Shown here one piece after another: positions 54,804 to 63,793 of a stretch of 64,000 nucleotides of DNA. The DNA is taken from contig NZ_CP160402.1 in assembly GCF_040730185.1 (NCBI RefSeq), positions 1,922,001 to 1,986,000 of the forward strand, read 5' to 3'. The position numbers and the translations under genes are program-made. Source of the DNA: Streptomyces sp. Je 1-332 (lineage in GTDB: Bacteria > Actinomycetota > Actinomycetes > Streptomycetales > Streptomycetaceae). Each line of letters starts with the position of its first letter. Position 1 is the first letter of the stretch. The notes beneath the pieces are model-generated. The model was not told the origin of the DNA. It searched no databases and saw only the letters and a program-made list of their open reading frames with translations.

Positions 54804-56648
54804 ATGACCACACAGACCACCGCGGCCGACGCGCCCACCCCCAAGCAGGACCACACCCCCACCGGCCTCATCGCCATCCCCGAGGGCCCCGCCCGCGCAC
54901 TGGCCACCGGCGGCGGCATCCTCACCGTCATCTCCACGTTCATGGCATGGACCTGGACCGCGAAATTCCCCGGCGACCTCACCGTCTACGGCTACCCCGG
55001 CGGCCTCCAGGTCCTCGTCCTGATCGCCGGAACCCTGACCACGCTCTTCGGCCTCGCCTCCTACGGCGTCAAGGGCATACGCGCACTCGCCCCCGGCGGC
55101 GCCGACGCCGCCCTCAAGTACGCGGCCCTCGCCGCCTTCGCCACCACCTGGTACACGATCATCTCGATCAGCTACCAGCTCGGCGGCCTCGCCAACCTGG
55201 ACCCCGGCGGCTGGGTCGCCGCCATCGCCACCCTGGCCGCCTTCACCGGCGCCCTCGCCCTGCCCTTCGTACGGCCACACACCTACGCGGTCGACCCGGA
55301 GGACAGCAGCAGCGAGCAGATCAAACACCACCTGCGCAACGGGATGACCATCTTCAAGGGCGCCTTCGCCGCCCAGGCCCCACCCACGCCCCGCAAACTC
55401 CCCAGCTACATCGAGATCCTGATCATCGTCGCCGCACTCGCCGTCGGCCTCCTGGTCTTCACCTACGGCATCGGCACCGAATACGACGAACTCTTCATCG
55501 GCTTCCTCATCACCGTGGCCTTCAGCTTCGCCGCGCTGTCCAAAGCCGGACTCGTCGCCCACGTCTCCACCTACACCGCACGACACCGCAACATCACACT
55601 CGGCGGCGCCTTCGCCGCCGCCGCGGCCTTCCCGTTCACCCAGAGCGACGACCAGTACGCCACCATCGGCGTCTACATCCTCATCTTCGCCACCGTCGCA
55701 CTCGGCCTGAACATCGTCGTCGGCCTCGCAGGACTCCTCGACCTCGGATACGTCGCCTTCCTCGGCGTCGGCGCCTACGCGGCATCCATGGTCTCCGGAT
55801 CCCCCTCCTCACCCTTCGACGTCCACCTGCCGTTCTGGGGCGCCATCCTCGTCGGCGCCGGCGCATCACTCATCTTCGGCGTACTCATCGGCGCCCCGAC
55901 CCTGCGACTGCGCGGCGACTACCTCGCCATCGTCACCCTCGGCTTCGGAGAGATCTTCCGGCTCGTCGCGATGAACTCCGACGGCACATCGGGCCCCGAC
56001 ATCACCAACGGCTCGAACGGCATCTCCTCGATCCCGAACCTCAAGATCCTCGGCTTCGACTTCGGCATCGAACACAGCATCTTCGGCGTCACCATCGGCC
56101 GATTCGCGAACTACTTCTTCCTGATGCTGCTCATCACCCTCGTCGTCGTCCTCGTCTTCCGACGCAGCGGCGACTCCCGCATCGGACGCGCCTGGGTCGC
56201 CATCCGCGAGGACGAGACCGCGGCACTCGCCATGGGCATCAACGGCTTCCGCGTGAAGCTCATCGCCTTCGCGCTCGGCGCCACACTCGCCGGACTCGCG
56301 GGCACGGTGCAGGCACACGTCACCTACACCGTCACACCCGAGCAGTACCAGTTCGCCAACACGGTCCCGCCCAACTCGGCGTTCCTCCTCGCCGCCGTCG
56401 TCCTCGGCGGCATGGGCACCATCAGCGGACCCCTCGTCGGCGCGGCGCTGCTCTACCTCATCCCCAGCAAACTCTCGTTCCTGGGCGACTACCAGCTCTT
56501 CGCCTTCGGCCTCGCACTCGTGCTGCTCATGCGCTTCCGCCCCGAAGGCCTCATCCCCAACCGCCGCCGCCAGCTCGAATTCCACGAAGCCGAACTGGCC
56601 CCCGGCGACACGCCGCCACCCACAGTCCTCAGCAAGACAGGGGCCTGA
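54804..56648 (+). CDS. livM: Branched-chain amino acid ABC transporter permease with long N-terminal extension
   Basis: Second permease, 614 residues against 300-430 usual. The C-terminal 330 residues are the LivM domain: ALGLNIVVGLAGLLDLGYVAFLGVGAYA in parts, APTLRLRGDYLAIVTLGFGE, WVAIREDETAALAMGINGFRVK and LGGMGTISGPLVGAALLY. The N-terminal 270 residues add about six hydrophobic segments (such as GGILTVISTFMAWTW and LQVLVLIAGTLTTLFGLASYG) with no recognised domain. ATG 54804 is taken; GTG 54795 overlaps the livH stop in GTGA and would add three residues. LivG follows three bases after the stop. Confidence 0.94.
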   Translation: MTTQTTAADAPTPKQDHTPTGLIAIPEGPARALATGGGILTVISTFMAWTWTAKFPGDLTVYGYPGGLQVLVLIAGTLTTLFGLASYGVKGIRALAPGGADAALKYAALAAFATTWYTIISISYQLGGLANLDPGGWVAAIATLAAFTGALALPFVRPHTYAVDPEDSSSEQIKHHLRNGMTIFKGAFAAQAPPTPRKLPSYIEILIIVAALAVGLLVFTYGIGTEYDELFIGFLITVAFSFAALSKAGLVAHVSTYTARHRNITLGGAFAAAAAFPFTQSDDQYATIGVYILIFATVALGLNIVVGLAGLLDLGYVAFLGVGAYAASMVSGSPSSPFDVHLPFWGAILVGAGASLIFGVLIGAPTLRLRGDYLAIVTLGFGEIFRLVAMNSDGTSGPDITNGSNGISSIPNLKILGFDFGIEHSIFGVTIGRFANYFFLMLLITLVVVLVFRRSGDSRIGRAWVAIREDETAALAMGINGFRVKLIAFALGATLAGLAGTVQAHVTYTVTPEQYQFANTVPPNSAFLLAAVVLGGMGTISGPLVGAALLYLIPSKLSFLGDYQLFAFGLALVLLMRFRPEGLIPNRRRQLEFHEAELAPGDTPPPTVLSKTGA

Positions 56649-56651
56649 GCC

Positions 56652-57532
<881 letters not shown>

Positions 57533-57536
<4 letters not shown>

Positions 57537-58249
57537 CCGCACTGCTCGAAGTCGAAGACCTCAAAGTCGCCTACGGCAAGATCGAAGCCGTCAAAGGCAT
57601 CTCCTTCAAGGTCGAAGCCGGCGAAGTCGTCACCCTGATCGGCACCAACGGCGCAGGCAAGACCACCACACTGCGCACACTCTCCGGACTGCTCAAGCCC
57701 GTCGGCGGCTCCATCAAATTCAACGGGAAAGCACTACGGAAATACCGCGCCGACCAGATCGTCTCCCTCGGCCTCGCCCACTCCCCCGAGGGCCGGCACA
57801 TCTTCCCGCGCATGACGATCGAGAACAATCTACGGCTCGGCGCATACCTGCGCAGCGACAAGGCCGCCATCGAAAAGGACATCGCGCGCGCCTACGAACT
57901 CTTCCCCATCCTCGGAGAACGCAGAAAGCAAGCAGCGGGCACACTCTCCGGCGGCGAACAACAAATGCTCGCCATGGGCCGCGCCCTCATGTCCCAGCCC
58001 AAACTGCTCATGCTCGACGAACCCTCCATGGGCCTGTCACCGATCATGATGCAGAAGATCATGGCCACCATCGCCGAACTCAAATCCCAGGGCACGACCA
58101 TTCTCCTCGTCGAGCAGAACGCCCAAGCGGCACTCTCACTCGCCGACCACGGTCACGTCATGGAGGTCGGCAAGATCGTCCTCTCCGGATCGGGGAACGA
58201 CCTGCTCCACGACGAGTCGGTGCGGAAGGCGTACCTCGGCGAGGACTAG
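57533..58249 (+). CDS. livF: Branched-chain amino acid ABC transporter, ATP-binding protein LivF
   Basis: Second ATPase subunit, 238 residues. Walker A is GTNGAGKTT, the LivF block SLGLAHSPEGRHIFPRMTIENNL, signature TLSGGEQQMLAMGRAL, Walker B LLMLDEPSMGLSP and H-loop LVEQN. All catalytic residues are intact. Overlaps livG by ATGA, ends the operon and is followed by a strong terminator. Confidence 0.97.
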
Positions 58250-58271
58250 GACTCCGTCCCGGCATACGGAA

Positions 58272-58305
58272 ATGGCCCGCACCCCGGCTTCGGGGTGCGG
58301 GCCAT
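58272..58305. terminator. Bidirectional terminator between livF and the ANTAR regulator gene
   Basis: Fifteen perfect pairs ATGGCCCGCACCCCG/CGGGGTGCGGGCCAT with the loop GCTT. It sits between two convergent genes, 22 bases after livF and 29 before the end of the regulator gene. Confidence 0.9.
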
Positions 58306-58333
58306 CTCTCGTACGAGTCCTGAGAGCCGTGGA

Positions 58334-58990
58334 CTACTGCCCCTTGGCCGCCTTCTTCTCGTCGGCATCCTCAATGACAGCCTCCGCGACCTGCTGCATC
58401 GAAAGCCGCCGGTCCATCGACGTCTTCTGGATCCAGCGAAACGCGGCGGGCTCCGTCAGGCCGTACTCCGTCTGAAGAATCGACTTCGCCCGGTCCACCA
58501 GCTTCCGCGTCTCCAGACGCAAGGTGAGGTCCGCGACCTCACTCTCCAGCGTCTTCAGCTCAGCGAAACGCGAGACGGCCATCTCGATGGCCGGCACCAC
58601 GTCGGTCTTGCTGAAGGGCTTCACCAGGTACGCCATCGCGCCCGCGTCCCTGGCCCGCTCCACCAGGTCACGCTGCGAGAACGCGGTCAGCATGAGCACC
58701 GGGGCGATGCTTTCCTCGGCGATCTTCTCGGCCGCCGAGATGCCGTCCATGACGGGCATCTTCACGTCGAGGATCACCAGGTCCGGCTGGTGCTCGCGGG
58801 CCAGCTCGACGGCTTTCTCCCCGTCACCGGCCTCACCGACGACGGTGTAACCCTCTTCCTCGAGCATCTCTTTGAGGTCGAGCCGGATGAGAGCCTCGTC
58901 CTCGGCGATGACGACACGGGTCGTCAGCGGAGGCACGTGCGACTTGTCGTCGTCATCGGCTACGGGCTGGGGCGACTCGGGGGAAGTCAC
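58334..58990 (-). CDS. pdtaR: PdtaR-like response regulator with ANTAR RNA-binding domain
   Basis: A 218-residue regulator that acts at RNA level: the receiver domain (residues 25-140) controls an ANTAR domain that binds paired hairpins and prevents termination. Acidic pocket AEDE, phosphoacceptor Asp75 in LVILDVKMPVMDG, Thr in MLTAFSQ and Lys in LVKPFSK are all present. A coiled helix ELKTLESEVADLTLRLETR leads to ANTAR at 155-205 (KLVDRAKSILQTEYGLTEPAAFRWIQKTSM). GTG 58990 has AGGAG five bases upstream. The sensor kinase (PdtaS) is not adjacent. Confidence 0.93.
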   Translation of the reverse strand: MTSPESPQPVADDDDKSHVPPLTTRVVIAEDEALIRLDLKEMLEEEGYTVVGEAGDGEKAVELAREHQPDLVILDVKMPVMDGISAAEKIAEESIAPVLMLTAFSQRDLVERARDAGAMAYLVKPFSKTDVVPAIEMAVSRFAELKTLESEVADLTLRLETRKLVDRAKSILQTEYGLTEPAAFRWIQKTSMDRRLSMQQVAEAVIEDADEKKAAKGQ

Positions 58991-59093
58991 GGGGGCTCCT
59001 AGGTGCGGGGCAGGTTACTGCTTGCCTTGAGCCTACCTAGCTCCTGTATGTTTGAGGCACGGCGGGTCACCGCTAACCTTCGTTCTGAAGGAT

Positions 59094-59166
59094 GCCCCGG
59101 TAGCCCAGTGGCAGAGGCAGTGGTCTCAAACACCATCCAGCGTGGGTTCGAATCCCACCCGGGGCA
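59094..59166 (+). tRNA. tRNA with anticodon CAA (Leu), short variable loop
   Basis: Seventy-three bases with a full cloverleaf: acceptor GCCCCGG/CCGGGGC (7 pairs), D arm around GCCCAGTGGCAGAGGC, anticodon stem GTGGT/ACCAT with loop CTCAAAC (anticodon 59127-59129 at position 34-36), five-base variable loop CCAGC, and T arm GTGGG-TTCGAAT-CCCAC. Discriminator base A; CCA is not encoded. By codon it is tRNA-Leu(CAA), reading UUG. Bacterial tRNA-Leu normally has a long variable arm, which is missing here, so charging identity is open. The D stem is weak (three pairs). Confidence 0.9.
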
Positions 59167-59171
59167 CTTTA

Positions 59172-59210
59172 CCTTCGAATCGAAGGTTTGCCAGAAGATT
59201 GGCGATCTTC
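59172..59210. terminator. Two hairpins after the tRNA
   Basis: CCTTCGA-A-TCGAAGG (59172-59186), a near-perfect palindrome, and GAAGAT-TGGCG-ATCTTC (59194-59210). Together they may end or process the tRNA transcript. CCTTCG also occurs at 59078-59090 before the tRNA and at 59231. Confidence 0.55.
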
Positions 59211-59276
59211 ACTCGTCGCAGTGAACGCACCTTCGAATCCTCGCGGGGTCATAAAGATCCGGCCACGCTCAGGCAT

Positions 59277-60044
59277 ATGTACGACATCGGCATGCGAAAG
59301 CGAGCCCTGACGCTGGTCGGCCAGGGCCGCAGCCTGAACTCCGTCAGCAAGGAAACCGGCATATCGCGTGCCGCGATCCGCTCCTGGCAGACCCGCGTCG
59401 AACCGCTCGGTTGGATGCATCGCACAGTTCCGTGCCCAAGGTGCTGCGACGTCCCCAGAGAGCCCGAAGACCCGGCCGCCTACTCCTACTTGCTGGGCCT
59501 CTACCTCGGCGACGGCTGTGTCAGTTTCCAGCGGCGAGATGTCTACTCCCTACGGATCGCCTGCGCCGACGCGTGGCCTGGTCTCATCGAAGCTTGCGCC
59601 AGCGCCATCCAGTCCGTACGACCGGACAACAAGGTCTGCCGCGTCCAGAGCGGGGGCTGCCAGTACGTCAGCAGCTGGAGCAAGCACTGGCCCTGCCTTC
59701 TCCCCCAGCACGGCCCCGGCAAGAAGCACGAGCGCCGCATAGCCCTCGAACCCTGGCAGCAAGAGATCGTCGACGCCCACCCCTGGGAACTCATCCGCGG
59801 CCTCATCCACTCCGACGGCTGCCGCACCACCAACTGGACGACCCGCATGATCGGCGGCGAGCGCAAGCGCTACGAGTATCCGCGGTACTTCTTCACCAAT
59901 CTGTCGGGCGACATCATCCGGCTCTTCACCGACACCCTGGACAGCGTCGGCGTCGACTGGAAGGCAGCGAACCAGCGCAACATCTCCGTCGCCCGCAAGG
60001 CCTCGGTAGCCCTGATGGACGTGCACGTGGGCCCGAAGTACTGA
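59277..60044 (+). CDS. HTH protein with LAGLIDADG-like motifs (free-standing homing-endonuclease-like), next to tRNA
   Basis: A 255-residue protein. Residues about 8-40 form a transposase-like helix-turn-helix (LVGQGRSLNSVSKETGISRAA), followed by CPRCC (53-57). Two LAGLIDADG-like motifs follow at the correct spacing: YLLGLYLGDG (71-80) and WELIRGLIHSDG (170-181), each with the acidic Asp, and between them YSLRIACAD and KKHERRIALEPWQ. A basic segment GGERKRYEYPRYFFTNLSGDI follows. This is the two-motif architecture of a monomeric meganuclease, here with an N-terminal HTH and outside any intron. Relatives in streptomycetes are usually annotated as regulators. Base composition is slightly less GC-rich than the flanks. 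No strong ribosome binding site; ATG 59277 fits the HTH. Confidence 0.75.
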   Translation: MYDIGMRKRALTLVGQGRSLNSVSKETGISRAAIRSWQTRVEPLGWMHRTVPCPRCCDVPREPEDPAAYSYLLGLYLGDGCVSFQRRDVYSLRIACADAWPGLIEACASAIQSVRPDNKVCRVQSGGCQYVSSWSKHWPCLLPQHGPGKKHERRIALEPWQQEIVDAHPWELIRGLIHSDGCRTTNWTTRMIGGERKRYEYPRYFFTNLSGDIIRLFTDTLDSVGVDWKAANQRNISVARKASVALMDVHVGPKY

Positions 60045-60174
60045 CCTGAGTACCGCCCCACCCCCACCCACGCAATATGACGCGTCACTCCCCTCCCCCG
60101 CCCTCCCTGGGAGCTGCCCCAAATCCCCCGGAAACCCTTGCCCCGCCCCGCACCCCGCTGCGATCTTCGGCCGC

Positions 60175-62079
60175 ATGACTCCCTTGAACCGGCGTACCTT
60201 CGTCGCCGCCGCCGCGGGTGCCGCCGCGGCGGCCGTGGCCATGAATCCGCAGACCGCATCCGCCGTCGACCGTGAGGGCACGGGCAAGGGCGGGGACGAC
60301 TTCGCCGATGCCGACAAGGGGTTCATTGCCGCCCTTACCCCCGGGGTCGTGAAGAACGTCAAGGGCCAGGTCGTCTGGGACAACGACGCGTACGACTTCC
60401 TCAAGAAGGACGCCCCGGAGACCGCGCACAAGAGCCTGTGGCGCCAGTCGCAGCTCGTGTCGAAGCAGGGGCTCTACAAGGTCACCGACCGCGTGTACCA
60501 GGTGCGTGGCCTCGATCTGTCGAACATGACCCTCATCGAGGGTGACACCGGTGTCGTCGTGATCGATCCGCTGATCTCGGCGGAGACCGCTGCCGCCGCG
60601 CTCAAGCTGTACCGCGCGCACCGTGGTGACAAGAAGGTCACCGGGCTCATCTACACGCATCCTCACGTCGATCACTTCGGCGGCTGCCGAGGCGTGCTGC
60701 CGGACGGGGCCGGTGATGTGCCGATCCTCGCTCCCGACGGCTTTATGGAGCATGCCGTCTCGGAGAACGTCTACGCCGGGACTGCCATGCAGCGGCGCTC
60801 CGGGTATATGTACGGTGCGTTGTTGCCCAAGTCGCCTGCTGGGCAGATTGGTTGTGGGCTGGGGCAGTCTGTTTCCGTGGGGTCGATTGGGCTGATTCCG
60901 CCGACCAAGGACATCACCGAGACCGGTCAGGTGGAGACCGTCGACGGGGTGCGGTTCGAGTTTCAGATGACGCCGGGGACCGAGGCGCCGGCCGAGATGA
61001 ACTTCGTGCTGCCGGATCTGCGTGCGGTCTGTATGGCGGAGAACGCGACGCACACGATGCACAACATCATTACGTTGCGTGGCGCGCAGGTGCGGGATGC
61101 CCGGCAGTGGGCGCATTATCTGAATGAGTCTGTCGTGCTCTTCGATGGGCGGGTCGATGTTGCGTTTGCTTCGCATCACTGGCCTACGTGGGGTGGCGGC
61201 ACGATCGTGGAGCTGCTTGAGCAGCAGCGGGATCTGTATGCGTACATGCATGATCAGACGTTGCGGATGATCAATGCGGGGATGACGGGGCGGGAGATAG
61301 CCGAGGAGATCGAGTTGCCGCCGGCGCTTGCGGGGGTGTGGGCGAATCGTGGGTATTACGGGTCGCTGAGTCATAACGTGAAGGGCATTTATCAGCGGTA
61401 CATGGGGTGGTTCGACGGTAACCCCGCGCACCTGTGGGAGCACCCTCCCGTCGAGGAGGCCAAGCGGTACGTCAGGGCGATGGGTGGTCGTTCGGCGACG
61501 GTCGCGAAGGCCAAGGGGTTTGCGAAGGACGGCGATCTGCGGTTCGCGGTGACGTTGCTCAATCATGTGGTGTTCGCCGATCCCCATCACAAGGCCGCCA
61601 GGTCTGAACTTGCCCGGCTGTACGTGAAGTTGGGTCAGGCTGCGGAGAATGCTGTGTGGCGGAACTTCTATCTGATGGGTGCTCAGGAGTTGCGGGAGGG
61701 TGTGCAGGACTCCCCCACCTCGGTGGTGAGCGCCGACATGTTGATGGCGCTCTCTGTCGAGCAGTTGATTGACTCCGTGGCGATCCGTGTGAACGGGCCG
61801 AAGGCCTGGGATCTGAAGCTTCGGATGGACTGGAGTCTTCCGGCGCTCGGCAAGGTGTGGCATCTGACTTTGCGGCATGGGGTGTTGACGTATCGCAGCG
61901 ATGCGAAGAAGGACCCGGGTGCGGGGGTTACGTTGACGATGACCAAGCCGCAGTTGCTGGCGATGCTGGGCGGTAAGGGGCTTGGTGACATCAAGGTGGA
62001 GGGTGACGTCTCGCTTCTTACTGATCTGCTGGGCGTGGTGGATAAGCCTGATCCGAAGTTCGCCATCGTGGCGCCCTAG
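60175..62079 (+). CDS. Secreted MBL-fold alkylsulfatase (SdsA/BDS1 type)
   Basis: Cleaves primary alkyl sulfates such as dodecyl sulfate. The 634 residues begin with a Tat signal (NRRTFVAAAAGAAAAAVAM). The metallo-beta-lactamase core has IYTHPHVDHFGG (residues 160-171) as Zn ligands, EAPAEMNFVLPDLRAVCMAEN and FASHHWPTWG. A dimerisation domain follows (YLHDQTLRMINAGMTG-like region), and the C-terminal 120 residues form an SCP2-like domain (LSVEQLIDSVAIRVNG), with hydrophobic-substrate binding. From about 60830 the codons use clearly more T and G in third position than before. ATG 60175 precedes the Tat motif directly. Confidence 0.93.
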   Translation: MTPLNRRTFVAAAAGAAAAAVAMNPQTASAVDREGTGKGGDDFADADKGFIAALTPGVVKNVKGQVVWDNDAYDFLKKDAPETAHKSLWRQSQLVSKQGLYKVTDRVYQVRGLDLSNMTLIEGDTGVVVIDPLISAETAAAALKLYRAHRGDKKVTGLIYTHPHVDHFGGCRGVLPDGAGDVPILAPDGFMEHAVSENVYAGTAMQRRSGYMYGALLPKSPAGQIGCGLGQSVSVGSIGLIPPTKDITETGQVETVDGVRFEFQMTPGTEAPAEMNFVLPDLRAVCMAENATHTMHNIITLRGAQVRDARQWAHYLNESVVLFDGRVDVAFASHHWPTWGGGTIVELLEQQRDLYAYMHDQTLRMINAGMTGREIAEEIELPPALAGVWANRGYYGSLSHNVKGIYQRYMGWFDGNPAHLWEHPPVEEAKRYVRAMGGRSATVAKAKGFAKDGDLRFAVTLLNHVVFADPHHKAARSELARLYVKLGQAAENAVWRNFYLMGAQELREGVQDSPTSVVSADMLMALSVEQLIDSVAIRVNGPKAWDLKLRMDWSLPALGKVWHLTLRHGVLTYRSDAKKDPGAGVTLTMTKPQLLAMLGGKGLGDIKVEGDVSLLTDLLGVVDKPDPKFAIVAP

Positions 62080-62111
62080 GCGCGCCCTCACGCCTGAGGG
62101 CCCTTCACACG

Positions 62112-62142
62112 CGAGGGGCCGCTCCCCCGGAGCGGCCCCTCG
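62112..62142. terminator. Bidirectional terminator between the alkylsulfatase gene and pyk
   Basis: Fourteen perfect pairs CGAGGGGCCGCTCC/GGAGCGGCCCCTCG with a loop of three C, between convergent genes. Confidence 0.88.
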
Positions 62143-62161
62143 GTCCGTGCGGACAGTCCTC

Positions 62162-63598
62162 CTACTGGGGGCTGTCGTCCTCGCCGATGTGGTGGATGCG
62201 TACGAGGTTGGTGGAGCCGGCGACTCCGGGCGGTGAGCCTGCGGTGATGACGACGACGTCGCCCTTCTCGCAGCGCCCGTACTTCAGGAGCAGTTCGTCG
62301 ACCTGGCGGACCATGGCGTCGGTGGATTCGACGTGCGGGCCGAGGAAGGTCTCGACGCCCCAGGTGAGGTTCAGCTGCGAGCGCGTGGCCCGGTCCGGGG
62401 TGAAGGCGAGGAGTGGGATGGGCGAGCGGTAGCGCGAGAGGCGGCGGACGGTGTCGCCGGACTGGGTGAAGGCGACGAGGAATTTGGCGCCGAGGAAGTC
62501 GCCCATTTCGGCGGCGGCGCGGGCGACGGCGCCGCCTTGGGTGCGGGGCTTGTTCCGCTCGGTGAGCGGCGGGAGGCCCTTGGCGAGGATGTCTTCTTCG
62601 GCGGCTTCGACGATGCGGCCCATGGTGCGGACGGTCTCGATGGGGTATTTGCCGACGCTGGTCTCGCCGGAGAGCATGACGGCGTCGGTGCCGTCGATGA
62701 CGGCGTTGGCGACGTCGCTTGCCTCGGCCCTTGTGGGGCGGGAGTTGTCGATCATCGAGTCGAGCATCTGGGTGGCGACGATGACGGGCTTGGCGTTGCG
62801 CTTGGCGAGTTTGATGGCTCGCTTCTGGACGATCGGCACTTGTTCGAGGGGCATTTCGACGCCGAGGTCGCCGCGGGCGACCATGATGGCGTCGAAGGCG
62901 GCGACGATGTCGTCGATGTTCTCGACGGCCTGCGGCTTCTCGATCTTTGCGATGACGGGGAGGCGGCGGCCTTCCTCGTCCATGATGCGGTGTACGGCCT
63001 CGATGTCGCGTCCGCTGCGTACGAAGGAGAGGGCGATGACGTCGAAGCCTGAACGCAGGGCCCAGCGCAGGTCGGCTTCGTCCTTGTCGGAGAGTGCGGG
63101 GACGGAGACGGCGACGCCGGGGAGGTTGAGTCCCTTGTGGTCGGAGACCATGCCGCCTTCGACGACGGTGGTGGTGACGCGGGGCCCGTCGACCGCGGTG
63201 ACCTCGAGGGTCACTTTGCCGTCGTCGACGAGGATGCGTTCGCCGGGGGTGACGTCTTCGGCGAGGCCGTCGTAGGTGGTGCCGCAGGTCTGTCGGTCGC
63301 CTTCGACGCCGTCTTCGACGGTGATGGTGAACTCGTCGCCGCGTTCGAGGAGTACGGGTCCTTCGCTGAAGCGGCCGAGGCGGATCTTCGGGCCTTGAAG
63401 GTCGGCGAGGATGCCGACGCTGCGGCCGGTCTCGTCGGATGCCTTGCGTACGCGCTGGTAGCGCTCCTCGTGCTCGGCGTACGTGCCGTGGCTGAGGTTG
63501 AAGCGGGCTACGTCCATTCCGGCTTCGACCAGTGCCTTGATCTGGTCGTACGAGTCGGTGGCGGGGCCCAGGGTGCAGACGATTTTTGCTCGGCGCAT
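62162..63598 (-). CDS. pyk: Pyruvate kinase
   Basis: Converts phosphoenolpyruvate and ADP to pyruvate and ATP in glycolysis. The 478 residues show IVCTLGPATDS, MDVARFNLSHG with active-site Arg and Asn, ADLQGPKIRLG, VIAKIEKPQAVENIDDI with the catalytic Lys, MVARGDLGVEMP and PVIVATQMLDSM. The B domain and the C-terminal allosteric domain (VAFTQSGDTVRRLSRYRSPIPLLAFTP) are complete. The ATG lies downstream of an AT-rich region with an inverted repeat. Streptomycetes usually have two Pyk; this is the copy next to the ANTAR regulator region. Confidence 0.97.
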   Translation of the reverse strand: MRRAKIVCTLGPATDSYDQIKALVEAGMDVARFNLSHGTYAEHEERYQRVRKASDETGRSVGILADLQGPKIRLGRFSEGPVLLERGDEFTITVEDGVEGDRQTCGTTYDGLAEDVTPGERILVDDGKVTLEVTAVDGPRVTTTVVEGGMVSDHKGLNLPGVAVSVPALSDKDEADLRWALRSGFDVIALSFVRSGRDIEAVHRIMDEEGRRLPVIAKIEKPQAVENIDDIVAAFDAIMVARGDLGVEMPLEQVPIVQKRAIKLAKRNAKPVIVATQMLDSMIDNSRPTRAEASDVANAVIDGTDAVMLSGETSVGKYPIETVRTMGRIVEAAEEDILAKGLPPLTERNKPRTQGGAVARAAAEMGDFLGAKFLVAFTQSGDTVRRLSRYRSPIPLLAFTPDRATRSQLNLTWGVETFLGPHVESTDAMVRQVDELLLKYGRCEKGDVVVITAGSPPGVAGSTNLVRIHHIGEDDSPQ

Positions 63599-63655
63599 GC
63601 TTCGAGCCTAGGCCTTACCGGCCGGTAGCGAATTGGCTGGGCATGACTACTCAAC

Positions 63656-63674
63656 AACCTTTGCATGAAAGGTT
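63656..63674. promoter_or_regulatory. Inverted repeat upstream of pyk
   Basis: AACCTTT-GCATG-AAAGGTT, seven perfect pairs with a five-base centre, in the most AT-rich segment of the region (63640-63700), 58 bases before the pyk start. A candidate operator. Confidence 0.5.
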
Positions 63675-63751
63675 ATTGACAAGTGTTGAATTGTGCGGGG
63701 CGCTGCTCTGATGAGCGATGTACGGCCCGCCCCGCGACGGAAAGTCCCTTC

Positions 63752-63789
63752 GTGGCTATGGAGTCTCTCCGTGGCTATGGAGTCTCTCC
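63752..63789. repeat. 19-base perfect tandem duplication between the last gene and pyk
   Basis: GTGGCTATGGAGTCTCTCC occurs twice in succession, just beyond the stop of the SIMPL-like gene. Confidence 0.9.
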
Positions 63790-63793
63790 GCGT

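Noticed and set aside
59094..60044. tRNA as attachment site of an integrated element
   Set aside because: No integrase, excisionase or plasmid genes follow; pyk and other core genes continue. The short T-arm-like matches are too small to call att sites.
60085..62091. A 668-codon frame opposite the alkylsulfatase
   Set aside because: Antisense shadow of a well-conserved enzyme.
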